From: Cupriavidus basilensis
Lineage (GTDB): Bacteria > Pseudomonadota > Gammaproteobacteria > Burkholderiales > Burkholderiaceae
Reading direction: 5' to 3'
Assembly (NCBI RefSeq): GCF_000832305.1
Contig: NZ_CP010537.1
Coordinates: 2,852,001-2,916,000 of the forward strand
DNA: 64,000 nucleotides
This document shows, piece after piece, positions 1 through 9,663 of this stretch. The notes beneath the pieces are model-generated. The model was not told the origin of the DNA. It searched no databases and saw nothing but the letters and a program-made list of their open reading frames with translations. Position numbers and translations under genes: made by a program. Position 1 is the stretch's first letter, and the number at the start of each line of letters is the position of its first letter.

Positions 1-2
1 CG

Positions 3-506
3 CCGCAAGCGGCTGTCGAGGCCATGCACGCTAGCGTGCAACTGCTCACCGCCGCCTTTCGCAAAGGTGCGCGCCTTGAGGACGGCGCCCGCGCCGCCGC
101 CCGCGTCGCCATGCTGGCCCGGGCACGCCGGCTGATCGACGCCGACCCCGGCGCAGCGGAGCTGTCCCCCGACAGGCTGCTCGCCAGGATGGAGATCTCC
201 CGCCCGACCCTATATCGATTGTTCGAGCAAGAAGGCGGCGTGCAGGCCTATATCCGCAAGAGCCGGCTGCGGGCCGCCGCCGCCGACCTCGTGAAGTTCC
301 CCAGCTTGCCGGTCAGCAATATCGCCTACGGACTGGGCTTCAATAGCGCATCGGACTTCACCCGTGCGTTCCGCCGATCACTGGGCATGTCGCCCAGCGA
401 CCTGCGCGCCTATGCCACCAGCCCCGAGAACACCGAACTCAGGCAAGCCGCGTTCGCGGTGCAAGGCGATGACTTCCGGCAGTGGCTGTATCGGCAACAG
501 CGCTGA
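3..506 (+). CDS. AraC-family transcriptional regulator, C-terminal part (cut by window edge)
   Basis: The reading frame is open from the first bases, so the 5' part lies outside the window; the ATG at 24 is internal. The visible 160 residues hold an AraC-type double helix-turn-helix: a first helix pair near residues 52-75 (SRPTLYRLFEQEGGVQAYI) and a second with the typical GFNSASDFTRAFRRSLGMSP at about 104-123. It is clearly related to the complete regulator at 58441-59568, which shares the LYRLFE.(E/D)GGV.AYI pattern and the C-terminal tail ending in a QWL/EWL segment. By that comparison the missing N-terminal domain is probably of the AraC_binding_2 type. Target and ligand are unknown. It converges on the unknown minus-strand gene that follows. 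Confidence 0.85.
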   Translation, partial: PQAAVEAMHASVQLLTAAFRKGARLEDGARAAARVAMLARARRLIDADPGAAELSPDRLLARMEISRPTLYRLFEQEGGVQAYIRKSRLRAAAADLVKFPSLPVSNIAYGLGFNSASDFTRAFRRSLGMSPSDLRAYATSPENTELRQAAFAVQGDDFRQWLYRQQR

Positions 507-549
507 GAACGGCGCTGAGCTGCGTGCCAACGGCCACTGCACCGCCATC

Positions 550-1461
550 TCAGGCCGCGTAGTACTCCGCCTCGTAAAGCGCCGACTCGTGCGGTCTTAC
601 CTGAAAATCGGCCATGGTCAGCCATTGACTGATAAAACCCCCCATAGCGTTCAGGAGCACATCGGAGGCTAATCCGGCAGCCCCGGCCACCGCGGGACAG
701 ATAATCAGGTTCGTACCTTCACTGAAATAAACGCGCAGTTCCTTCGCCTGATCGGCAGGCTGTAATGTGTGCGTGGTAAATGGCACATCCTGCATGTCGA
801 AGGCCTGGAGATACTCCGCCTCGAAGCGCTCACCAAGGCAAACCACCACCTTGGGCCGCTCGCGCCGGCGCAACTGGGCGATAAAGCGGAACCGGGCACC
901 ATGACGGCACAGCGTGAGGTACTTGGACTTGGGGTTCAGCTCCGGCTGGTTGCCGTGCAGTTGCGTCCACGACAACCCGCTCTCAGAACGGATGGACAAA
1001 GGGAACAAGCTCAGCTTGAAATCCCATCCGCGCGGCCGGTAAAGATATTGCGCAAGGTAGCGCTGCCAATCGCCGCTATCATCCCGGCCGAACAGCACCA
1101 TCTCCCGGGCCGCCGCCATGATGCGCGCGATGCGCTGGTGCGTTTGCCATTTGCCCATCTCGTGCAGATGGCGCAGCCTGAATTGCGCATCCCACGCCGG
1201 TACCTCGCGCACCGGGACAAGCTGCGACGGCAGCCGCGCGCCATCCGCAGTCGGCATGGCGTCGCAGAACCAGACCGCGCCGGCCGGACTGCCCCCCTCC
1301 ATGCCCACGTAGGAAGCAAAGTAAGCATCGAGCTGCTCACGGCTCAGGGCGCCCCCACCCTGTTCTGTTACCCCAGATGTACCAGATATATCAGACATAT
1401 CAGACATCTCAGACATGTCGGACATACCAACCAAACCCGCCAAACCAGATAACTCAGCCAT
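550..1461 (-). CDS. Conserved protein of unknown function, paralogue of 52297-53238
   Basis: Function is not recognised. About 300 residues with a conserved core shared with the gene at 52297-53238: YFASYVGMEGG near the N terminus, WDA.FR..H...MGKW..HQRIARIMAAAR, a K(L)SLFPL block, YL.LCRHG.RFRF, and PKVVVCLG. A short hydrophobic strand before a Gly-rich turn at the front and PKVVVC(L/I)G in the second half recall the uracil-DNA glycosylase fold, but the catalytic motifs are not evident, so this is only a hypothesis. The start is uncertain: the frame is open to 1617, and ATG codons occur at 1488, 1479, 1470, 1461 and 1425. I chose 1461 because a GGGG stretch lies about 9 nt upstream. A 9-bp tandem repeat codes for MSDMSEMSDMSDISG just before the conserved core. 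Confidence 0.75.
   Translation of the reverse strand: MAELSGLAGLVGMSDMSEMSDMSDISGTSGVTEQGGGALSREQLDAYFASYVGMEGGSPAGAVWFCDAMPTADGARLPSQLVPVREVPAWDAQFRLRHLHEMGKWQTHQRIARIMAAAREMVLFGRDDSGDWQRYLAQYLYRPRGWDFKLSLFPLSIRSESGLSWTQLHGNQPELNPKSKYLTLCRHGARFRFIAQLRRRERPKVVVCLGERFEAEYLQAFDMQDVPFTTHTLQPADQAKELRVYFSEGTNLIICPAVAGAAGLASDVLLNAMGGFISQWLTMADFQVRPHESALYEAEYYAA
1373..1426. repeat. 9-bp tandem repeat, six units, inside the unknown gene
   Basis: Six consecutive 9-mers: CCAGATGTA, CCAGATATA, three TCAGACAT(A/C/G) units and TCGGACATA, with further degenerate units toward 1460. The length is a multiple of three, so copy-number change would add or remove the tripeptide (M/I)SD or (M/I)SE from the N-terminal region without shifting frame. 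The paralogue at 52297 has no such repeat. Confidence 0.85.
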
Positions 1462-2505
1462 AACCAACATCCCCATCATTCCCGTCATACGCCTAATGAC
1501 CCGCCAAGACACCGGATCGCTGCCGGCATTGCCCCGGTTGCGTCGGTTCCCCCATCTCTTCGAGTTCAGGGGCAGGGGTTGCCAAACAACCCCCTGTCGC
1601 GCACGCCTTATAGACAACGGTCTCTAGCGCCCAAGATTAAAGCCACGCCCGCGTGCCTCTTGACCGTGCGTCTCACTTTTTGGCAATTGGTGCTGTCATC
1701 GGCCTGGTGACGGGGCCCAATTGGCAGGTAAGCCACACCGGCGGCCCGCCATGCCAGCGCGTGAGCCAGGTAAGCCGGCCACCCGACCCTCCCCGTCAAC
1801 ACAAAAAGCGTCGAAAACGACACTTACCATTCTCGCCCGCAAGCCGCGAGACACAGCGTGAGACATCGCAGCCATCCCACCTACTTGATACCCGTATTCA
1901 TCCGGCAATTCTCCCCTCTGAAGTAGGGATAGAAAATTCAAAGATAAAGAATCGACCGTCATTAAAAAATCAAATATCAACCCCGATACAAAATCGATAC
2001 GTCATTAAACAATCCACGCACCAACATCACCCATCAGCCCCAAGACCGCGCTCCGCATGCGCGAGTCCCGAGCGCAATGCGCGGCCTTGCCGGCAACCCC
2101 GCGCCACGATGCCAACAATCACGCCAGCAATCCCCTCGCGTTCCCTTCTCTCGCAGGGTACCGGTAGCCGTCGCTGCGCCGCACTATCTGCCCCATCGAC
2201 AAGACGAGCAAACCGGCGCCCATAGCGTCCGTTTAAAACGAAGCGACGAGTTTCCAGCGAAGCGTGCCTGCATGGGCAACGCAAGGGCACGAGGGTCAGC
2301 CGCCCCCAAGCGCCACGGAATCGACTGCACACGCTGCAGCCACCGCCGACTTCTTTCGTCCGATCAAAAAATGCCATGCCATTTGAGACAGCGCGCATGG
2401 CCGGGCCGACGTAGTCAATCGCGACGCGCCGCCCTTACCAATTGGGGATAAATAGTTCGGGTGCACAACCGTGCGGCCGGATTGCGAACGCTTTCGGGGA
2501 AGATC
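1462..2505. other. Long intergenic region before the exopolysaccharide locus
   Basis: About 1 kb without a convincing gene; reading frames here have no recognisable protein character. The stretch 1900-2030 is strongly AT-rich compared with the flanks, as expected of promoter DNA. The region should carry the promoter(s) for the plus-strand block that begins with the priming transferase. No clear -10/-35 pair could be fixed by eye. Confidence 0.5.
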
Positions 2506-3912
2506 ATGGGAGTTTATCGCGACATGTTTGCCAGGCACCACGACCAGCTCACGCTGGCCGCGCGCCTGCTCGACGTAGCCATCATCTGGATTGCCGCTTA
2601 CCTGGCAACCGAACTCCGCTTCAAAACGGACGCCACGCCCAGTGCGCCCATCCACCAGTTCATCCAGTACTTTGGCTGCACCGTCGCGTTTATCGTGTTG
2701 CCCGCGTTCGACCTGTACGCCTCCTGGCGCGGCCGCAGCGCCTTCTCGCTCTTCACGCGTATGCTGGCCGGCTGGACCCTGGTCTGGCTGATCAGCATCC
2801 TGGTCTGCTTCCTCCTCCATCAAGCCGACTCCCTCTCGCGCCTTTGGGCCACGTACTGGTACTTCGGATCCATCATCGGCCTGCTGGCGCTGCATATCGC
2901 CAGCCGGGCCGTCCTGAGCCTGGTCCGCGGCACCGGCGTGAACACCAAGCACGTGCTGATCGTCGGCTACGGCCGCACCGGCCAGGAGATGTACCAGCGC
3001 GCCACCGCCAACCCCCGCACCGGCTACAAGGTGTGGGGCATCTACGCCTCGGCGGACGAAGCCACGCCCGCCGGCGTGCTACGCGTGGAAGACAGCGCCA
3101 AGATCGCGGAATTCTCGCGCCTGCACGATATCGATGAAGTCTGGATCACGCTGCCCATGAGCGCCACCCGCCAGATGCAGAGCATTGCGTACTCACTGCG
3201 CAACGACTTCATCGACATCAAATGGATGCCCAGCCTGCTGGACTTCGACCTGCTCAACCACAAGGTGGGCGATTTTCTGGGCATGCCCGCGGTAGAACTC
3301 AACCGCCCGCCATCGCTAGGCGTGCGCGGCGCGGTCAAGGCTGCATTCGACCGCAGCTTTGCCGCCCTGGTACTCGCCGCCCTCTCCCCGCTGTTCCTGG
3401 TCATCGCCGTGCTGATCAAGCGCAGCTCCCCCGGCCCCGTGTTCTTCAAGCAAGAGCGCCTGGGCCTGGACGGCCGCGTGATCCACGTCTACAAATTCCG
3501 CAGCATGAAGCCCCACGCCGAGCACGGCGTGGTCACCCAGGCCACCAAAGGCGACAACCGCATCACCCCCATCGGCGCCCTCCTGCGCCGCACCAGCCTG
3601 GACGAGCTGCCCCAGTTCATCAACGTGCTCAGAGGCGAGATGAGCGTGGTAGGCCCGCGCCCGCACGCCATGGCGCACAACAATATCTATAAAGAACAGC
3701 TGGATCTGTACATGCTCCGCCACCGCGTCAAGCCCGGCATTACCGGCTGGGCGCAGATCAATGGCTACCGGGGCGAGACCGATACGCTGGACAAGATGGC
3801 CAAGCGCGTTGAGCACGACATCTTTTATATCCGCAACTGGTCGTTCTGGATGGATTTGCGGATTATCTTCTGGACCGCGTTCAAGGGCTGGACTGGACAG
3901 AATGCGTATTGA
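2506..3912 (+). CDS. Undecaprenyl-phosphate sugar phosphotransferase (WcaJ/PssY-like priming glycosyltransferase)
   Basis: It starts the repeat unit by moving a hexose-1-phosphate, usually from UDP-glucose, to undecaprenyl phosphate at the inner membrane. The 468-residue protein has the three-part layout of the polyprenyl glycosylphosphotransferase family: several membrane helices in the first ~120 residues, a central Rossmann-like CoA-binding domain (VLIVGYGRTGQEMYQR), and a C-terminal catalytic domain with an amphipathic membrane helix followed by KRSSPGPVFFKQ.R.G, KFRSM, DELPQ..NVL.G.MS(V)VGPRPH and KPGITGWAQ.NG.RGET. The frame is open back to a GTG at 2461, but ATG 2506 has GGGGA five nt upstream and gives the usual length. 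It heads the plus-strand block; the next gene overlaps its end by 11 bp. Confidence 0.93.
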   Translation: MGVYRDMFARHHDQLTLAARLLDVAIIWIAAYLATELRFKTDATPSAPIHQFIQYFGCTVAFIVLPAFDLYASWRGRSAFSLFTRMLAGWTLVWLISILVCFLLHQADSLSRLWATYWYFGSIIGLLALHIASRAVLSLVRGTGVNTKHVLIVGYGRTGQEMYQRATANPRTGYKVWGIYASADEATPAGVLRVEDSAKIAEFSRLHDIDEVWITLPMSATRQMQSIAYSLRNDFIDIKWMPSLLDFDLLNHKVGDFLGMPAVELNRPPSLGVRGAVKAAFDRSFAALVLAALSPLFLVIAVLIKRSSPGPVFFKQERLGLDGRVIHVYKFRSMKPHAEHGVVTQATKGDNRITPIGALLRRTSLDELPQFINVLRGEMSVVGPRPHAMAHNNIYKEQLDLYMLRHRVKPGITGWAQINGYRGETDTLDKMAKRVEHDIFYIRNWSFWMDLRIIFWTAFKGWTGQNAY

Positions 3913-4318
3913 ATCGCAGCGGTCGGCGCAGCCTGCCGCGTCGATTCTCGGGCCGCACGCCAGGCTATTGTTATCGTTGGCAGCAGCCTTCTACCTACTG
4001 ATGCTGCTGGTGGGAAACCAGCCGGGCAATGCGCAGGCCATGTCTCAAGAGTATGGTGATAAGAATCTCCATCTCGTGGCCTACGCCTGTCTCGCGGGTG
4101 CAATCCATCTATCGCTCACCCGCTACCGCGCTGCCATCACGCTGGCCGGCATCGCCCTGCTGGGCGGGCTCGACGAATTCATCCAATCGTTCTTTCCGTA
4201 CCGCTCTTCGGACCTGACGGATCTGCTGACAGATCTGCTGGCAGCAGTAGCCGCGATAGTGCTGATCTCCCTGGCCGCCCGGCTAGGTCGAGTGAGCCCT
4301 CACGCCAGCAAACACTAA
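3902..4318 (+). CDS. VanZ-like membrane protein
   Basis: A 138-residue protein with three to four hydrophobic segments (around residues 22-40, 60-75, 80-95 and 108-125). The sequence D.NLHLVAYACLAGAIHLS and the GL.DE.IQ.F.P.R..D..DL..DLLAA pattern are typical of VanZ-like family proteins, whose role is poorly defined outside teicoplanin resistance. ATG 3902 lies inside the end of the priming transferase gene, so translation of the two is probably coupled. Its position inside an exopolysaccharide operon suggests an envelope role, but no function can be assigned. Confidence 0.8.
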   Translation: MRIESQRSAQPAASILGPHARLLLSLAAAFYLLMLLVGNQPGNAQAMSQEYGDKNLHLVAYACLAGAIHLSLTRYRAAITLAGIALLGGLDEFIQSFFPYRSSDLTDLLTDLLAAVAAIVLISLAARLGRVSPHASKH

Positions 4319-4342
4319 TTCCCAATATCTCGGACTGTAGTC

Positions 4343-5773
4343 ATGAAAATCACGATCATCGGCAGCGGCTATGTGGGCCTGGTCACCGGCACCTGCCTGG
4401 CCGAACTCGGCAACGACGTACTCTGCCTGGACCTGGACGTCGCAAAGATCAGCATGCTCAACGCCGGCGAAGTGCCCATCTACGAGCCCGGGCTGAAAGA
4501 ACTGATCCAGCGCAACCACGCCGCCGGCCGCCTCCAGTTCACCAGCGACATTGAAGCCAGCGTGCAGTTTGGCGACGTCCAGTTCATCGCCGTCGGCACC
4601 CCGCCGGACGAAGACGGCTCCGCCGACCTGCGCTACGTGGTAGCCGCCGCCCGCAATATCGGCCGCTACATGACCACACCAAAGATTGTGGTGGACAAAT
4701 CCACCGTGCCGGTTGGCACCGGCGCCAAGGTCCGGCACGCCATCGAGGCGCAACTGGCCGAACGCGACCTGCCCGAACTCGAATTCGCCGTGGTGTCCAA
4801 CCCCGAATTCCTCAAGGAAGGCGCCGCCATCGAAGACTTCATGCGGCCGGACCGCATTGTCATTGGCACCGAACCGGGCGCCGCCGGCGCGCGCGCGCGC
4901 GAGGCAATGCGCGCCCTGTACGCACCCTTCACGCGCAACCACGACCGTATCCTCAACATGGATATCGCGTCGGCCGAGTTCACCAAGTACGCCGCAAACG
5001 CCATGCTGGCGACCCGCATCTCGTTCATGAACGAGCTGGCCAACCTGGCCGACGTAGTTGGGGCGGATATTGAACTAGTGCGCCAAGGTATTGGTTCCGA
5101 CCCCCGCATTGGCTACAGCTTCCTGTATGCCGGCACGGGCTACGGTGGATCCTGCTTCCCCAAGGATGTACAGGCGCTGGAGCGGACGGCGGCGGAATAT
5201 GGCCAGACACCGCGCATCTTGGCTGCGGTGGAGGCAGTCAACAAGGAACAGAAGCGCATTCTGGTGCAGAAGATCGTTGGCCACTATGGGGAAGATCTCT
5301 CGGGTTTGACGTTTGCTCTTTGGGGGCTGGCGTTCAAGCCTAATACTGATGACATGCGGGCTGCGCCTAGCCGCGTGGTGATCAAGGAATTGCTGGCGCG
5401 GGGGGCGAGCATTCAGGCGTTTGATCCGGTGGCGATGGAGGAAGCGAAGAAGGCTGTTTATGCTGACCTAGCTGCCGATCCAGCAGCGGCCGCACGGGTT
5501 CGCTTTGCACAGGACCAATCGGCGGCCCTAGAAGGCGCCGATGCGCTGGTGGTGGTGACAGAGTGGAAGTCGTTCCGCTCCCCGGATTTTGTGGCTCTTG
5601 CCGCTGCACTCCGCCAACCAGTGATCTTCGATGGTCGAAACCTCTATGAACCGGCCGAGTTAGTCGGGCACGGATTCGCTTATTACGCGGTCGGACGATC
5701 AAGCGCCGCCCCGCAGGCAAGCAGCACGCGGTCCGCAGCAACCCGCAATCAATATTCCGAGGTAGCACAGTGA
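4343..5773 (+). CDS. ugd: UDP-glucose 6-dehydrogenase
   Basis: Oxidises UDP-glucose twice with NAD+ to UDP-glucuronate, a sugar donor for exopolysaccharide. The N-terminal Rossmann motif [10 protein letters not shown] (residues 7-16), the NPEFLKEG motif near 153, and the catalytic cysteine in YGGSCFPKD (about residue 271) are all present, followed by the [11 protein letters not shown] nucleotide-binding motif. At 476 residues it is slightly longer than typical bacterial enzymes because of a low-complexity Ala/Ser/Thr-rich tail after residue 450. It lies 24 bp after the VanZ-like gene and overlaps the next gene by four bases, so the block is an operon. Confidence 0.96.
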   Translation: MKITIIGSGYVGLVTGTCLAELGNDVLCLDLDVAKISMLNAGEVPIYEPGLKELIQRNHAAGRLQFTSDIEASVQFGDVQFIAVGTPPDEDGSADLRYVVAAARNIGRYMTTPKIVVDKSTVPVGTGAKVRHAIEAQLAERDLPELEFAVVSNPEFLKEGAAIEDFMRPDRIVIGTEPGAAGARAREAMRALYAPFTRNHDRILNMDIASAEFTKYAANAMLATRISFMNELANLADVVGADIELVRQGIGSDPRIGYSFLYAGTGYGGSCFPKDVQALERTAAEYGQTPRILAAVEAVNKEQKRILVQKIVGHYGEDLSGLTFALWGLAFKPNTDDMRAAPSRVVIKELLARGASIQAFDPVAMEEAKKAVYADLAADPAAAARVRFAQDQSAALEGADALVVVTEWKSFRSPDFVALAAALRQPVIFDGRNLYEPAELVGHGFAYYAVGRSSAAPQASSTRSAATRNQYSEVAQ

Positions 5774-6537
5774 AACCGCTATCTGGAAGCAAAGTACTGG
5801 GTGCCTTCATCCACGCGGTAACGTGGGACGAAGCCATTGCCTCAATACACAAGTGGGGTGCATCCCGCGAATCGCGCTATGTCTGCATCTGCAATGTCCA
5901 CTCCGTGGTCAGTGCCAGATCGAACCGCGATTTTGAGCGCGTTATTCAAGAAGCCGACATGACAACGCCGGATGGTGCTCCAGTTGCATGGATGCTTCGT
6001 CGCCTTGGCTTCCGTGACCAGCAGCGAATCAACGGCCCCGATCTGATGCTTCGCTACTGTGAGCATGCGGCCAGCACTGGCGAATCGGTATTCCTATACG
6101 GTGGCCGCCCAGAGACCCTCTCGCTATTGCAACGCCGCCTCAAGCAGGACTTCCCATCCCTTCAAATTGCCGGCTCGTACAGCCCTCCCTTCCGCGCGCT
6201 CACAGAGAAAGAAGATCAGGACGTTGTCGATCAGATTAACGCCAGCGGCGCAAACACCGTATGGGTAAGCCTTGGGTGCCCCAAGCAAGAACAGTGGATG
6301 GCGGACCATCGTGGGCGTATTCAGGCGGTGATGGTGGGGGTGGGCGCTGCATTCGACTATCATGCCGGCACCCTTTCCCGCGCACCGGGCTGGATGCAGA
6401 GGAATGGATTGGAGTGGTTTCACCGCCTGTGCAGCGAGCCCTCCCGGCTGTGGAAGCGGTATCTTCTGACCAATACGCTCTTTATTGGGCTCGCGGCCGC
6501 GCAATTGCTGAGCGGCACTGAATCAAACCGCGACTAA
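5770..6537 (+). CDS. WecG/TagA/CpsF-family glycosyltransferase
   Basis: GT26-type transferase that adds a sugar to a lipid-linked intermediate on the cytoplasmic side of the membrane. The 255-residue length, the motif TPDGAPV.W..R..G, the conserved NGPDLM block, the FLYGG turn followed by a predicted Rossmann segment, LGCPKQE.WM, and [11 protein letters not shown] are diagnostic of the family. Translation starts at the GTG whose last two bases lie in the ugd stop codon (four-base overlap). It is the last gene of the plus-strand block and converges on the minus-strand transferase cluster. The sugar is not predictable from sequence. Confidence 0.92.
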   Translation: MKPLSGSKVLGAFIHAVTWDEAIASIHKWGASRESRYVCICNVHSVVSARSNRDFERVIQEADMTTPDGAPVAWMLRRLGFRDQQRINGPDLMLRYCEHAASTGESVFLYGGRPETLSLLQRRLKQDFPSLQIAGSYSPPFRALTEKEDQDVVDQINASGANTVWVSLGCPKQEQWMADHRGRIQAVMVGVGAAFDYHAGTLSRAPGWMQRNGLEWFHRLCSEPSRLWKRYLLTNTLFIGLAAAQLLSGTESNRD

Positions 6538-6857
6538 TGCGCATATCAAACCAGGTACTCCTGGATAATCAGAAGATTGGTCACGCCACAGGCTGCTGTG
6601 GCTCGGCGTAGTCTCACTCGCTACCGAATTCCGCTCTTCGTACGCGGTCCAGATCAACCTAGCGATCTCGGGATCAATCCTATGATAACCCACGCCGTTG
6701 CTCGGATCTTCCCTTCCCGCACATTAGTTAATTCGAATCAGGTAAGAAATAATGCAATTATTTTCACCACTTCTCGATTTTTAATAATAATTAATTAATA
6801 TTTAAAATGATGAGAACCGCCAAGTAGCGCAAGCAGTAACAGCCTCAAATATGAATA
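6538..6857. other. AT-rich junction between two convergent operons
   Basis: About 320 bp with no supported gene. A small hairpin, CCAGG-tact-CCTGG at about 6551-6564, lies just after the plus-strand block and might contribute to termination. The segment 6770-6810 is nearly pure A/T. This is where base composition drops from the GC-rich plus-strand block to the AT-richer transferase cluster. Confidence 0.5.
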
Positions 6858-8024
6858 TTAATTTTTACACAACTCCCCGGTAACCTCTTCGTAAATGTTA
6901 ATCAACTTATCATAATTAACATCGCTAGAAAACTCCCTCTCATACTGTGCCCTAGCAGCACGCCCCATTTCCGCCATCCGCTCTCTGTTTGTTAAAGCCC
7001 ATTCCATTTTTTTTGCCAGATCATCCGAATTTCCGGCCTCGAACAACAATCCCGTCCTTCCATCACATACCAAATCTGCAAGAGCACCAATACGACTAGC
7101 AATTACAGGCAGTCCACATGCAAACGCCTCGACTATGGTACGTGGGAAATTCTCATACCAAATACTCGGAACGACCAGAGCAATAGCGGCACACATCTCT
7201 TCTCTGACCGCCGAACCAGGCAAAATCCCTTGCAGATCTAAGTTCTCAATTCCGTTGAATACGGCGAGATCTGGTCCATCCCCAACTACCCGAACCCGCA
7301 CATGCGGCACCGCTTCGGCGGCCTCCGCCAATACCTTCACCCCTTTCTCCGCCGATAAACGCCCTACAAACAGTAATCCCTCGCGCGGCCCTAACTCTAC
7401 CGGCGCATGAAAGTCCACGAAATTGGGCTTCACGGCGATCCGCGACGCGGGTAGCCCGCCCTCTATGAACTTCGTCCGACAAAATTCATTCAACGCGATA
7501 TAGCGTGCCACCTTCATTCGGTATGTCCCTAAGCCTCGATGCAATACGAGCGTGCTCGCCAGCGCAATCGACGCCGCCGTAGAGCCTCGATAGCACTTAC
7601 GAACTACGCCCCTCCAAGGCAAATGGCCTGTGCATTCCTCGCAAACCTGCCCGTCATGGAGGTAGAACGCGTTCAGGCACATCAGCCTGAAGTTGTGCAA
7701 CGTCTGAACGACCGGCACGTGTGCCTTGCTGGCAGCCCAATACACCGCTGGCGAGACGAGCGGGAAGGTGTTATGCACATGAATCACTGTGGGCCGAAAT
7801 TCCTCAATCAGCGCCGCCATATCTCGGCGCGTACGATTCGACCACAACGTATTGACGGCGCCAACGACCTTCGACGATCCAGCGATTTCGTCGTTATGCC
7901 GAAAATAGGTAGCCACAGCATGACCGCGAGATCGCAATAGCGCGATCTCGGCATCGACAACCGAGTCCTCACCGCCCCACTGTCGATATGCATTATGAAC
8001 TATCAATACTCGAAAATTCTTCAC
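6858..8024 (-). CDS. Glycosyltransferase family 4
   Basis: A retaining GT-B transferase of 388 residues acting in the cytoplasm on the lipid-linked repeat unit. The N-terminal half begins with the Rossmann strand FRVLIVHNAY followed by WGGEDSVV; the C-terminal half has GLLFVGRLSAEKGVKVL, VRVVGDGPD and the family signature E.FA.GLPVIASRIGALADLV..G.TGLLFE. The frame is open to 8099, but the GTG at 8024 has an AGGAG box 8-9 nt upstream and avoids overlap with the acetyltransferase gene. It is probably the last gene transcribed in the minus-strand cluster. Sugar specificity cannot be deduced. Confidence 0.9.
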   Translation of the reverse strand: MKNFRVLIVHNAYRQWGGEDSVVDAEIALLRSRGHAVATYFRHNDEIAGSSKVVGAVNTLWSNRTRRDMAALIEEFRPTVIHVHNTFPLVSPAVYWAASKAHVPVVQTLHNFRLMCLNAFYLHDGQVCEECTGHLPWRGVVRKCYRGSTAASIALASTLVLHRGLGTYRMKVARYIALNEFCRTKFIEGGLPASRIAVKPNFVDFHAPVELGPREGLLFVGRLSAEKGVKVLAEAAEAVPHVRVRVVGDGPDLAVFNGIENLDLQGILPGSAVREEMCAAIALVVPSIWYENFPRTIVEAFACGLPVIASRIGALADLVCDGRTGLLFEAGNSDDLAKKMEWALTNRERMAEMGRAARAQYEREFSSDVNYDKLINIYEEVTGELCKN

Positions 8025-8034
8025 CCCCCAACTC

Positions 8035-8472
8035 CTAATTATAATTAATAACGCGCCCAGGGTTTCCAACCACCGTCGATTTTGGTGGCACATCATCAAT
8101 TACCACCGCACCGGGTGCGATTGTGGAACCTTCCCCTATTGAAACAGAGCCAATAATAACTGCATTTGGAAAAATAACTACGTCATCGGAAATTACTGGC
8201 ACGCCGCATTTCCGCCCTCTTCTCTTCGATCCAACAGTAACCCCCTGGAATATTGTGCAATTCCGCCCGAGGATCGCTCCGCTATTGATCACAATACCGT
8301 ACGGATGAGGCATCCGCAGTGGATAATTTAAATATGGCAACTCAATATGAAATATAAAGCTTGCTATGCGCCTAAGGATACGTGGCTTTTTTCCGCAAAA
8401 AACTATATTTATAACGTAATTCACCAACCCGATTTTGTCATTCCTCACATCGCCTTCTTCAAAATTTCCCAT
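8035..8472 (-). CDS. Hexapeptide-repeat O-acetyltransferase (serine-acetyltransferase-like)
   Basis: 145 residues forming a left-handed beta-helix: repeated [LIV]-G-x4 turns from about residue 62 on (INSGAILGRNCTIFQGVTVG, VISDDVVIFPNAVIIG, VSIGEGSTIAPGAVV) and the closing VVGNPGRVI typical of acetyl-CoA-dependent transferases. The HPYGI.IN.G..IG pattern is that of serine-acetyltransferase-like enzymes found in polysaccharide loci. Its context makes O-acetylation of the exopolysaccharide more likely than cysteine biosynthesis. It lies ten bases from the start of the preceding GT4 gene in transcription order. Confidence 0.88.
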   Translation of the reverse strand: MGNFEEGDVRNDKIGLVNYVINIVFCGKKPRILRRIASFIFHIELPYLNYPLRMPHPYGIVINSGAILGRNCTIFQGVTVGSKRRGRKCGVPVISDDVVIFPNAVIIGSVSIGEGSTIAPGAVVIDDVPPKSTVVGNPGRVINYN

Positions 8473-8517
8473 TTATATAGCCTCACCGCAAAGTAACATC
8501 CACTAGCCCATAAAATA

Positions 8518-9663
8518 TCACCCAAAGGAAATCAGAAAATTAGTCAGCCTCGCCCCCATATAATTTGCTTGAAACGAACTTGCATATCTTTCTCTCGCCG
8601 CAATTCTAGCTTTTTCCATGATCGCATCAGAAGCGAGCCACTCTACGATTTTTACAGCCGCAGCCTCGGCATTATCAAGAGGGATAAATCTCCCCTCCTC
8701 GTTGTCTCTAAAAAGCTCTGGCACCCCCCCTACTGGAGTCGCAAACACCGGCAATCCATTCGCCATGGCTTCAATTATTGCGATCGGCAAATTCTCCATG
8801 CTCGCCACATGTAAATAGGCGCGATGCTCTTTCATCAAATCCGATGCACCACTAATATGACCCGTCATTTTAACCAAGCCACCAACATCGAGATTCTTTA
8901 CCAACTCTGAAATTGCCTTGCTATCGGGACCAGCCCCTACCAAAGTCAAGCTCATTGGCCGGCCCATCCGCTTAGATGCAGCAACGATCTCAACCGCATA
9001 GCGCTGGTTTTTTCGATTCTCCAATGTACCAACACAAATCAGATCCCCCATCTGCCTATCAAGTTGACTGGGAACACCCGGATCACGCACGAAATTACGC
9101 ACCACTTTATAAGGGATATCCTTGACTTCCGGAATTCTCTTTACTAGCTCGCGCCGCATAAACTCGGAAACGAACACCAATCCGTCGAGACGCGGAATAG
9201 TAACAGCCTCAAAAAGACGTATTCTATTAAATAAGCGCCCCTTATCCGAAATTAGGCCCTTTCCCACCCATTCATCAGCTTGAGAAATATTGAAATGCAC
9301 GACCATAAACACTTTCTGCTCCGGCGAGCGTCTGGCGCAAAGCGCAGCATCCGCCGACAGTGGACATTGCGCATATACAACATCAACCGATGTGTCTGTC
9401 AGAGTCCGACGTAGCGCCTTCGTTAAAAACAGTCGGTGCCAATATCGGTACCACCAAACACTTGCCGTGCCGCAAATGGCATCTATTAACCTGCGCAACG
9501 CAAATATGGGATAAACCTGCCACTTCGGAATGTCATAAGGAGTAATCAGATGAACCGGACAGCTTTGCTCCACTAAATACTTAACGTATGTACTGAAATG
9601 AGTTTGAACGCCGGTTTCTCCATGAGGGCGCATAATCGTCGCGATTAGGATACTCTTAGACAT
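8518..9663 (-). CDS. Glycosyltransferase family 4 (paralogue of 15650-16876)
   Basis: 381-residue GT-B transferase. The start ILIATIMRPHGETGVQTHF followed by LITPYD.PKW is shared with the gene at 15650-16876 (IIATLLPAQGRCGVQTHL, IATPYD.SRW). Both also have VYAQ.PLSA.AAL, VVHFN.S, IFVSEFMRR and the C-terminal GTLE.RKNQ, LVGAGPD and ENLPIAIIEAMANGLPVFATPVGGVPEL. These two are ancient duplicates or two members of one subfamily with the same general acceptor geometry. It overlaps the next upstream gene by 19 bp. Confidence 0.9.
   Translation of the reverse strand: MSKSILIATIMRPHGETGVQTHFSTYVKYLVEQSCPVHLITPYDIPKWQVYPIFALRRLIDAICGTASVWWYRYWHRLFLTKALRRTLTDTSVDVVYAQCPLSADAALCARRSPEQKVFMVVHFNISQADEWVGKGLISDKGRLFNRIRLFEAVTIPRLDGLVFVSEFMRRELVKRIPEVKDIPYKVVRNFVRDPGVPSQLDRQMGDLICVGTLENRKNQRYAVEIVAASKRMGRPMSLTLVGAGPDSKAISELVKNLDVGGLVKMTGHISGASDLMKEHRAYLHVASMENLPIAIIEAMANGLPVFATPVGGVPELFRDNEEGRFIPLDNAEAAAVKIVEWLASDAIMEKARIAARERYASSFQANYMGARLTNFLISFG

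Noticed and set aside
1653..2225. Plus-strand frame of 190 residues in the gap before the exopolysaccharide locus
   Set aside because: Composition is dominated by Pro, Arg and Ser with no conserved segment, and no ribosome site. Judged non-coding.
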